Positions 1 through 5,432 of a stretch of 6,586 nucleotides of DNA are shown piece after piece. Every line of letters starts with the position of its first letter. Within the stretch, counting starts at the first letter, position 1. The notes under the pieces were generated by a model. The model had not been told where the DNA came from and did not search any database. It worked only from the letters and a program-made list of their open reading frames with translations. The DNA lies in the NCBI GenBank assembly GCA_004296865.1, contig SCVQ01000221.1, positions 1 through 6,586 of the forward strand, given 5' to 3'. The stretch comes from Nitrospirota bacterium (GTDB lineage Bacteria > Nitrospirota > Nitrospiria > Nitrospirales > Nitrospiraceae). The translations under genes were made by a program, and so were the position numbers.

Positions 1-512
1 TCGTCGATGTCCTGGACTCGGTGCTGTCCGAAGGCGTGACCTCGCGGCTGCACCACCGGCTCGTGCGGGAAAAGCGGCTGGCGGCTTCCATCGGGACCGA
101 TTCCGGCTTTCCCGGCATCCGCGCCCCGAACCTGTTCGTGATCAGCGCCGCGCCCCTGGCGCCGCACACGACGCAGGAGTTGGAAGTCGCGATCGAGGAG
201 GAGTTGGACCGGTTGAAGACCGAGCCAGTGACCCAAAAGGAATTGGAAAAGATCCTCAACAATCTGGACGCGTCTCTGGTCCGGTCCCTGCGCTCCAACA
301 GCGGCTTGGCCTCGCAACTGGCCTTTTTCCAGGTCCTCGCCAAGGACTGGCGGTATCTGTTGAAGGCGCGAGACCGGATCGCCGCCGTGACGCCGGCCGA
401 CATCCAGCGGGTGGCGGCCCAGTATCTGGTGAAGTCCAACCGCACGGTGGCGACGTTGGTGAAACCGCAGCGGACCGACACAGCTTCAACCGCAAAGCAG
501 GGTTCTCGATGA
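1..512 (+). CDS. M16 family peptidase, C-terminal part (5' truncated; presumed zinc-bearing subunit)
   Basis: The frame is open from base 3 and gives about 169 residues, so the gene starts upstream of the window. The visible part is the C-terminal M16 (pitrilysin/processing-peptidase-like) domain. It opens with VDVLDSVLSEGVTSRLHHRL, which matches the family helix 'lxxiLgggxsSRL', and ends with helices around ELEKILNN and TPADIQRVAAQYL. In the active-site-completing segment Arg is kept (VREKRLAAS), but the Tyr expected in 'RxxxGLAY' is Ala and the segment is one residue short. The HxxEH zinc motif would lie outside the window. The next gene has the opposite pattern, which suggests this is the zinc-carrying half of a heterodimeric M16B peptidase. 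Its stop overlaps the next start (ATGA), implying one operon and translational coupling. The family call is secure; the catalytic role is inferred. Confidence 0.9.
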   Translation, partial: VDVLDSVLSEGVTSRLHHRLVREKRLAASIGTDSGFPGIRAPNLFVISAAPLAPHTTQELEVAIEEELDRLKTEPVTQKELEKILNNLDASLVRSLRSNSGLASQLAFFQVLAKDWRYLLKARDRIAAVTPADIQRVAAQYLVKSNRTVATLVKPQRTDTASTAKQGSR

Positions 513-1972
513 GACTGCCCGTCCGGTTTCTTATCGCCGTCGTCCTGATCGCCTGGCTTGCTCCGCTGCAAGCCTTGGCTCAATCGGACCTGCCCGATCC
601 GCGACGAATGACGTTCGAGCCGGTGTCCTTCAATCCGCCCGAGCCGGAGCGAGTGGTGCTGGACAACGGCCTGGTCGTCTACCTGCTGGAAGATCATGAA
701 CTGCCCCTGGTGACGATCACCGCCACGATGCGGACTGGCGCCTGGCTGGATTCCGCCGACAAGGTCGGCCTGGCCGGGATTGCCGGCGCGACGATGCGGA
801 CGGGCGGGACCGCGCGTATGGGCGCTGAAGAGGTGGACCAGGAACTGGAGCAGTTGGCCGCAGGGATTTCGGTCGGGATCGGGACCGAGTCGGGGTCCGC
901 CATGTTGGATGTGCTGAAGAAGGACATCGGGCGCGGGCTCAGGATCTTCGCCGACATCCTCATGACTCCGGCCTTCGATCCGACGCGGGTGGAACTGGCC
1001 AAGCTCCAGGCGATCGAGGGCATCCGCCGGCGCCAGGACCAGCCGCAATCCATCGCCGGGCGCGAGTTCGCCAAACTGCTCTATGGGCCGACCCATCCCT
1101 TTGCGCGGGAGAGCACGGTCGAGTCGATTACGTGCATCACGCGGGACGATCTCGTCGCGTTCCATACCCGCACCGTGCATCCCAACGGGATCATCCTCGG
1201 CGTGACGGGAGACTTTCAGGCAACGGCGATGCTGGCGCTGCTGCGCGAGACCTTCGGCTCGTGGCAGAAAGGCGATGTCCCCGAGCTGGTCCTTCCGCCG
1301 GTCGAAGCGGCGGCGGTGCAGCATGGAACGAGCGGACCCAATGGGGAACGGATCGTCCGGTTTGTGGGCAAAAGCACGACACAGGCCCACCTCCGTGCGG
1401 GCCACCTGTCGCTCAAGGAAAACGATCCGGACTATCCGGCCCTATCCATTGTGAACGACATTCTAGGAGGCAGCTCATTCCGAAGCCGGCTCTTCAATGA
1501 CGTCCGCACCAAGCAGGGCCTGGCCTATTCGGTGGGCAGCGCGTTGCGGGCCGGCGTACACGAGCAGGGCGTCTGGCTGATGCGCGCGGAAACGAAGCTG
1601 GCGTCCACCAAGGAGGCGATCGGCCGGCTGATCGCCAACGTGGAACGGCTGCAAGCGCAACCGGTCACCGATGCCGAACTCGGCGAGGCCAAGGAGGCCT
1701 TCGTCAATTCCTTCGTCTTTTCCTTCACCAGCCCCTCCGCCATCGTGAGCCGCTTGATCGGCCTGGAGTACGATGGCCTACCCAAAGATTTTCTCCAGCA
1801 ACTGCGCGACAAAGTCGTGAAGCTCACGAAGGACGATTTGTTGCAGGCGGCACGCACACATCTCCATCCTGACCGACTCAAAATCTTGGCGGCTGGATCG
1901 GCCGACGCGCTGCCGCAGGTGTTGTCGGGATTCGGAGAGGTGAAGGAAATAAAACTGCCGTCGGAGGGGTAG
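509..1972 (+). CDS. Secreted M16 family peptidase-like subunit lacking the zinc motif
   Basis: This 487-residue protein starts with a signal peptide: Arg residues, a hydrophobic core at about 7-20 and a probable cut after ALA (22-24). It should therefore act in the periplasm. Two M16 domains follow. In the N-terminal domain (about 47-230) the stretch LDNGLVVYLLEDHELPLVTI is typical, but the HxxEH zinc site is replaced by GIAGA at 90-94, so this chain should not bind catalytic zinc. The C-terminal domain (about 280-470) keeps FRSRLFNDVRTKQGLAYSVG with the substrate-binding Arg333/Tyr340 pair. This matches the R/Y subunit of bacterial heterodimeric M16B peptidases, partnered by the upstream gene. 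The start is supported by AGGG at 499-502, six bases ahead, and by the four-base overlap with the upstream stop. Substrates are unknown; misfolded or secreted peptides are a family-level guess. Confidence 0.93.
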   Translation: MRLPVRFLIAVVLIAWLAPLQALAQSDLPDPRRMTFEPVSFNPPEPERVVLDNGLVVYLLEDHELPLVTITATMRTGAWLDSADKVGLAGIAGATMRTGGTARMGAEEVDQELEQLAAGISVGIGTESGSAMLDVLKKDIGRGLRIFADILMTPAFDPTRVELAKLQAIEGIRRRQDQPQSIAGREFAKLLYGPTHPFARESTVESITCITRDDLVAFHTRTVHPNGIILGVTGDFQATAMLALLRETFGSWQKGDVPELVLPPVEAAAVQHGTSGPNGERIVRFVGKSTTQAHLRAGHLSLKENDPDYPALSIVNDILGGSSFRSRLFNDVRTKQGLAYSVGSALRAGVHEQGVWLMRAETKLASTKEAIGRLIANVERLQAQPVTDAELGEAKEAFVNSFVFSFTSPSAIVSRLIGLEYDGLPKDFLQQLRDKVVKLTKDDLLQAARTHLHPDRLKILAAGSADALPQVLSGFGEVKEIKLPSEG

Positions 1973-2006
1973 GGGATGCTGCGGGTGACGAAGGTGAAAA
2001 GGGCGA

Positions 2007-2094
2007 TGGCCAGGCTCATCCCTCGTGCTCGCGCAACGCGCGGCCTCAGAAGGCCCTCGTTGGACGCGCGCAGTTTAGGGGATCAGCCTGGCCA
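2007..2094. repeat. 88-base imperfect palindrome, REP/BIME- or MITE-like
   Basis: The outer arms 2007-2022 and 2079-2094 are complementary at 15 of 16 positions (TGGCCAGGCTCATCCC against GGGATCAGCCTGGCCA). Inside them lies a second stem built of CGCG/CGCG (2030-2033, 2065-2068), CAACG/CGTTG (2034-2038, 2058-2062) and GGCCT/AGGCC (2042-2046, 2051-2055) around a CAGA loop. TGC (2026-2028) can also pair with GCA (2070-2072). The element sits 34 bases after the M16 stop. No T-run follows, so it is not a classic intrinsic terminator, though it could stabilise the upstream mRNA 3' end. Its form fits a dispersed extragenic palindrome, but multiple genomic copies cannot be shown from one window. Confidence 0.7.
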
Positions 2095-2276
2095 CCCCTT
2101 GCAGGATTGGATTGTCCTTCAGCAGTGGAGCTTCTGATCTCATCCCTTCCGCCGGCAAGAGGAGGGAGAGGAGTGGGGGCTATGTCGCTCCGGCGAAAGC
2201 GCTCGGTCCCTGTCATGGCCACTGGAGTGTGAAGGAGAAAAGAGCAGTGTGCCATATACAGAGACCCTTCACGAAG
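2095..2276. other. Non-coding spacer upstream of the R-M cassette
   Basis: The whole gap between the M16 stop and the methyltransferase start is 342 bases. Apart from the palindrome and the promoter-like segment listed separately, I see nothing functional here. Short open frames exist on both strands, but they lack a good ribosome site, a recognisable domain or compositional support. A purine-rich run at about 2158-2180 (AGAGGAGGGAGAGGAG-like) gives low-complexity peptides in any frame. The spacer appears to mark the junction between GC-rich core-like DNA and the lower-GC restriction-modification genes. Confidence 0.4.
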
Positions 2277-2324
2277 AGCAGAGTTATTACTGCTATTGAC
2301 AGGTTGCTCTCGCTATGGCCAAAT
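2277..2324 (+). promoter_or_regulatory. Possible promoter of the R-M operon with a flanking inverted repeat
   Basis: A perfect -35 hexamer TTGACA lies at 2296-2301. Seventeen bases downstream is only a weak -10 (CCAAAT, 2319-2324, three of six consensus matches). Immediately upstream, AGCAG (2277-2281) and CTGCT (2290-2294) form an inverted repeat with an eight-base loop. AGAGCA (2275-2280) could instead pair with TGCTCT (2305-2310), across the -35, so an operator is conceivable. If this promoter is real, transcription begins near 2330, which would exclude the ATG at 2315 and favour the TTG at 2360. The weak -10 keeps confidence low. Confidence 0.3.
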
Positions 2325-3850
2325 CCTCCTTGCCTGTCCCTTCCGATGGAGGCTGTACGTTGAGGAAAGAGCCAAGAACATCGTCGTCGCCTCGATATAG
2401 TAAACGTAATAGTAAACGTAGCACCCGCCATGATCCCTACCAGCGAATCGCCGAAGAGGAATCCGGGTACAAGGCAGATCAGAGTTCCTCGTTAGCACAG
2501 CAGCGCTTACTGTTCCATGCTTCTTCCAACGGTTCAAGAAACGGGAGTGCTTTCAAGGACCCCGCGTTCGGAGAGAACAAGATCCTCCCGGTTCACCGTT
2601 GGGTTCCTTGGATCGCCGGATTCTCGGCGTCGTTCGTCGATAGCGTCTGCGCTGCCTATCTTCATCCGGGCAACCAAGGCGCTAGAAGGCTTGTTCTTGA
2701 TCCATTTGCCGGGGTTGGAACGACACTCCTACAGGCTGTTCTTAACGGCCATGACGCCATTGGTTTTGAGATCAATCCCTACCCGTCGCTGGCGGCGACG
2801 GCCAAAATCCAAACGGTCAGGATCAATCTGGAACAATTCGACGCATGGATAGACGAAACACGACGATCTGGAAAAGTATGGCGCTCGGTTGCCCCGCCTA
2901 AACGAATTAGCGCACCGAATCTGAAAACGCGCATTCCGTTCTTGAGCCCTCGTGTAGAGCGGCAAGTGTTGCACGCACTGGACTTCTTTTCATCTATCCC
3001 CGATGAGCGCATTGCCACGCTGTTCCGTCTTGCCTTAGGTTCCATCATCGTCAGTGTATCCAACTACACATACGAGCCCAGCCTAGGGTCACGGCCGGGG
3101 GCGGGAAAGCCGTTGATCGAAGACGCAGATGTGCTGGCCGTCTTGCTTCATAAGCTTCACCAGATGCGGACCGACATTGCATGGCTTCGCGAGAAGGTGA
3201 AAGAGAACGAGACGAACACGGTTGGAGCCGGTAGAGTGGTGAACGCGAACTTCCTTACCGCCAATGAACAGCTTGACACGGCATCGGTGGACTTGATGAT
3301 TACCTCGCCACCGTACATGAACAACTATCACTATGTCCGTAACACCAGGCCGCAGTTGTATTGGCTTTCCTTTATTTCATCCCCGGAACAGCAGAGAACA
3401 CTTGAAACGGGTAACTTCGGGAAGTATTGGCAAACCGTGCGAGATGGGCAGGACATTGAGCTAAATTTTGAACACCGTGATCTTGAAAGAACCCTGAAGC
3501 AGTTGCGTGAAACTCGAAAGGGTGCCGGTGCCTACGGTGGGCCGGGATGGGCAAATTATGTGACGGCATACTTCAACGATAGCTATCGATTCCTTGCTAT
3601 TCTGAAGAGGGTCCTGAAGCGGAAGGGAGCGGGAGTAATCGTTATCGGAAACTCGATCATACAGGGAATGGAAATTAAGGTCGACAAAATCCTTGGAGAG
3701 GTAGCAGTTCAGCAAGGATTTAAATTAGAGGGAATCCCCTGTATCAGAGATAAACGAGTGGGAGCGAGTATCACACAATCTTCGGTGCGCAGGGGGCTTC
3801 GCACCAATGCAACCCTATACGAATCAGCAGTTATCATACAAAAGCCTTGA
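2315..3850 (+). CDS. Site-specific DNA methyltransferase (N4-cytosine/N6-adenine class, SPPY type) of a type II R-M system
   Basis: This 511-residue protein (from the ATG) should methylate the exocyclic amino group of a base in the R-M target, using S-adenosylmethionine. A motif X-like segment (HRWVPWIAGFSASFV, 94-108) precedes motif I, DPFAGVGTT (129-137), and an acidic motif II-like FEINP (151-155). The catalytic motif IV, TSPPY, is at 330-334. The order X-I-long insert-IV leaves about 190 residues between I and IV, which could hold the target-recognition region. SPPY is commonest in N4-cytosine enzymes. Residues 1-65 are Ser/Arg/Lys-rich without family features. A better start may be the TTG at 2360 (496 residues), which has GGAGG at 2348-2352 seven bases ahead; the ATG at 2315 has no good ribosome site. 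The endonuclease gene follows after 12 bases. GC is lower than in the flanks, suggesting transfer. Confidence 0.88.
   Translation: MAKSSLPVPSDGGCTLRKEPRTSSSPRYSKRNSKRSTRHDPYQRIAEEESGYKADQSSSLAQQRLLFHASSNGSRNGSAFKDPAFGENKILPVHRWVPWIAGFSASFVDSVCAAYLHPGNQGARRLVLDPFAGVGTTLLQAVLNGHDAIGFEINPYPSLAATAKIQTVRINLEQFDAWIDETRRSGKVWRSVAPPKRISAPNLKTRIPFLSPRVERQVLHALDFFSSIPDERIATLFRLALGSIIVSVSNYTYEPSLGSRPGAGKPLIEDADVLAVLLHKLHQMRTDIAWLREKVKENETNTVGAGRVVNANFLTANEQLDTASVDLMITSPPYMNNYHYVRNTRPQLYWLSFISSPEQQRTLETGNFGKYWQTVRDGQDIELNFEHRDLERTLKQLRETRKGAGAYGGPGWANYVTAYFNDSYRFLAILKRVLKRKGAGVIVIGNSIIQGMEIKVDKILGEVAVQQGFKLEGIPCIRDKRVGASITQSSVRRGLRTNATLYESAVIIQKP
2348..2362 (+). promoter_or_regulatory. Ribosome binding site deciding for a TTG start of the methyltransferase
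   Basis: GGAGG at 2348-2352 is followed by a seven-base spacer and an in-frame TTG at 2360. This is the only well-placed Shine-Dalgarno sequence for this gene. Starting here removes 15 residues of non-conserved sequence and agrees with the possible promoter whose start point would lie near 2330. Database annotation may still use the upstream ATG. Confidence 0.5.
2397..2420 (+). repeat. Perfect 12-base tandem duplication near the methyltransferase start
   Basis: ATAGTAAACGTA occurs twice head to tail (2397-2408 and 2409-2420). The unit is four codons long, so it stays in frame and yields the basic stretch SKRNSKR (residues 29-35 counted from the ATG). It may be a simple slippage duplication, or a pair of direct operator half-sites just after the translation start. 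No regulator gene is visible to bind it. Confidence 0.75.
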
Positions 3851-3862
3851 GGCCGGAGTTCT

Positions 3863-4480
3863 ATGCCTGACGAACCGTACAATCCGCTCGAAAAAACCAA
3901 TCTGGGTGAAAGTGTCACCAAGGCCCTATTGGAAAGACCCGTCGAACCACTCCCGCCCCTAAATTCATTTACAGGGGCCGGCATCTATGCGATCTACTAT
4001 GCGGGACCATTTTCTGCCTATCGTGAGCTTGCGAAGAACAATCGAAATGATCGTTGGGCTGCCCCAATCTACGTCGGAAAGGCAGTTCCTCCCGGTGCGC
4101 GAAAAGGAGGATATGGTCTTGGAGAAACTCCCGGTGAAGTTCTCTTCAGGCGATTGCGTGAACACGCAGAATCGATCGAGCAGGTCGAGAATCTTGAGTT
4201 GGCGGACTTCCGGTGCCGGTACTTGATCGTCGATGACATTTGGATTCCGCTTGGTGAGTCGTTGCTAATCACCATGTTCTCTCCATTGTGGAATCAGCAT
4301 CTCGATGGTTTTGGAAACCATGATCCGGGAAAGGGAAGGTACAACCAACAACGATCCCCGTGGGATACCGTTCATCCTGGTCGTTCTTGGGCCGAAAGAC
4401 TCCAACCGAACAGCCGGACTGCTGAGCAGATCACAAAAGACGCAGTTAAATTCCTCAGCGGCTCTACCTCGAAATCCTAA
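3863..4480 (+). CDS. Eco29kI family type II restriction endonuclease (GIY-YIG nuclease)
   Basis: This 205-residue protein is close to Eco29kI in length. It should cut unmodified DNA as the restriction half of the cassette. The GIY half is GAGIYAIYY (38-46) and the YIG half is PIYVGKA (68-74). The catalytic positions described for Eco29kI (Tyr49, Tyr76, Arg104, His108, Glu142, Asn154) have counterparts at Tyr42, Tyr70, Arg97, His101, Glu132 (IPLGESLLI) and Asn144 (SPLWN), with near-identical spacing. The family tail LDGFGNHDPGKGRYNQQRSP (147-166) with WDTVHPGRSWAERL (167-180) is also present. Eco29kI recognises CCGCGG; the same site is likely but not proven here. GGAG lies five bases before the ATG, and the methyltransferase ends 12 bases upstream, so the two are probably cotranscribed with the methylase first. 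No frameshift or lost catalytic residue is seen, so it appears active. Confidence 0.93.
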   Translation: MPDEPYNPLEKTNLGESVTKALLERPVEPLPPLNSFTGAGIYAIYYAGPFSAYRELAKNNRNDRWAAPIYVGKAVPPGARKGGYGLGETPGEVLFRRLREHAESIEQVENLELADFRCRYLIVDDIWIPLGESLLITMFSPLWNQHLDGFGNHDPGKGRYNQQRSPWDTVHPGRSWAERLQPNSRTAEQITKDAVKFLSGSTSKS

Positions 4481-4564
4481 TCGAGATAGATCAGACACGT
4501 CAGTCCTTCCTACGGTAAGCGACAGCAGGTTTCAACAATCATGGCGCAGGGCTGGACATTTTCG

Positions 4565-4807
4565 ATGTCTCAACCGATCAAAATCAAAGGCACGGTGCTC
4601 AGCAATACTATTATGTTGGAGCAGCCCCTTTCCTTCCCTGATGGAACACAAGTCTTGCTCTCTGTTGAGCTGCTTTCGGGTTCGGAGGAAGACAGCTCAC
4701 AGTCGATCCTGGATCTCAGCGGAGCGTGGAAGAGCGATTCCTCACTTGCAGCGATCTTTGAGGAGATCGCACAGGAACGGAGGGTTCATAGGGGGCGCGA
4801 AGGGTAG
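4565..4807 (+). CDS. AF2212/DUF104-like antitoxin family protein, apparently without a toxin partner
   Basis: This small protein has 80 residues from the ATG at 4565. An in-frame ATG at 4541 would add MAQGWTFS, but the family-like sequence begins at MSQPIKIKGTVL. The N-terminal half, IKGTVLSNTIMLEQPLSFPDG followed by TQVLLSVELL, is the beta-strand pattern of AF2212-like antitoxins ('I.G.v..g.I.L..pl.lpeGt.V.v'). The acidic Ser-rich linker and the C-terminal helix WKSDSSLAAIFEEIAQERR look like a toxin-binding tail. Such proteins normally precede a PIN-domain or similar toxin gene. Here the next 50 bases hold none, and a macro-domain gene follows. No strong ribosome site is seen for either start. 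The family call rests on pattern only; it could be an orphan or the remains of a toxin-antitoxin pair. Confidence 0.65.
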   Translation: MSQPIKIKGTVLSNTIMLEQPLSFPDGTQVLLSVELLSGSEEDSSQSILDLSGAWKSDSSLAAIFEEIAQERRVHRGREG

Positions 4808-4857
4808 GCACATTGTTCTGCCTTCAGTCCCTTCTTCAAGGTGTCCGACAAAGCAAA

Positions 4858-5361
4858 ATGAACGCCAAGCCTATGCAGATCACCGTCGTGCAGGGCAACA
4901 TTCTTGAGGTAGAGGCCCAGGCGATTGTGAACGCAGCCAATAGCCTAGGGATCATGGGAGGAGGGGTGGCCAGAGTCATCAAACGGGCTGCCGGGATCGG
5001 AGTGGAGCAGGAAGCGGTCAAGCAGGCTCCGATCCCAGTGGGAACGGCCGTGCTGACCTCGGGTGGAAAGACTCGCTTTGCCGGGATTATCCATGCGCCG
5101 ACGATGCCGCGACCGGCCATGACGATCGATCCGCAGAACGTGGCCAAGGCCACGAAGGCGGCCTTGTTGCTGGCGGATGAGCGGGGTTTTACCTCGCTGG
5201 CGATCCCCGGCATGGGCACGGGGGTCGGCGGGGTGGCTCATGCCGAGGCGGCTGCGTTGATGGTCCAGGCAATCAAAGCCTTCGAACCCAACTCGCTCCG
5301 CTCGGTGATCCTGGTGGATGTGGACACAGTCATGGTCGAAGCATGGAGAAAGAGCTTATAG
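4858..5361 (+). CDS. Macro domain protein (ADP-ribose binding or hydrolysing)
   Basis: This 167-residue protein is a single macro domain. QITVVQGNILEVEAQAIVNA leads into NAAN (25-28) and the GGGVA loop (34-38) with the helix VIKRAAG. HAPTM lies at 79-83, and the second ligand loop PGMGTGVGGV (117-126) is intact. These loops bind ADP-ribose in the family, and many members remove ADP-ribose from proteins, nucleic acids or metabolites. The usual GDI motif is GNI here (13-15), which changes the Asp that normally contacts adenine. I chose the ATG at 4858 because the domain starts directly after it; the frame is open to 4813 but offers only weak starts. The gene lies 50 bases after the antitoxin-like gene. 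No DarT-like ADP-ribosyltransferase is present in the window, so it should not be called a DarG antitoxin. Confidence 0.88.
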   Translation: MNAKPMQITVVQGNILEVEAQAIVNAANSLGIMGGGVARVIKRAAGIGVEQEAVKQAPIPVGTAVLTSGGKTRFAGIIHAPTMPRPAMTIDPQNVAKATKAALLLADERGFTSLAIPGMGTGVGGVAHAEAAALMVQAIKAFEPNSLRSVILVDVDTVMVEAWRKSL

Positions 5362-5363
5362 CG

Positions 5364-5411
5364 TATGGCCGATAGCCGATGGCAAATTCTTGCCATAAGC
5401 CATTCGCCATA
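5364..5411. repeat. Imperfect inverted repeat between the macro and HTH-hydrolase genes
   Basis: The arms 5364-5384 and 5391-5411 are each 21 bases. They begin TATGGC and end GCCATA, are separated by the loop AATTCT, and match at about 16 of 21 positions. The right arm itself contains the near-duplicate units GCCATAAGC and GCCATAAGC (5392-5400 and 5406-5414). The element begins three bases after the macro-gene stop and ends 21 bases before the next ATG. It has no T-run, so it is more likely a small dispersed palindrome or a structured spacer than a classic terminator. Confidence 0.5.
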
Positions 5412-5432
5412 AGCTCCTAGCTGTTCAGAACT

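Noticed and set aside
1525..2019. 164-residue open frame on the minus strand inside the M16 gene
   Set aside because: It lies antisense to a well-supported coding sequence, shows no domain, and is a common by-product of GC-rich codon use.
2007..2094. Palindrome as an intrinsic transcription terminator
   Set aside because: No T-rich run follows either side, and the size and nested arms fit an extragenic palindromic element better.
2112..2363. 83-residue frame in the spacer before the methyltransferase
   Set aside because: It has no good ribosome site or domain and crosses the promoter-like region; treated as non-coding.
4808..4857. A toxin gene directly after the antitoxin-like gene
   Set aside because: Only 50 bases separate it from the macro gene, and no start resembling a PIN or RelE-type toxin is present.
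4305..4907. 200-residue + strand frame spanning the end of the endonuclease, the antitoxin-like gene and the macro start
   Set aside because: It overlaps three better-supported genes in another frame, has no recognisable domain, and carries low-complexity Ser/Arg sequence.
4858..5361. Macro protein as DarG antitoxin of a DarTG system
   Set aside because: No DarT-type ADP-ribosyltransferase gene is adjacent, and the protein lacks the extra C-terminal domain of DarG.
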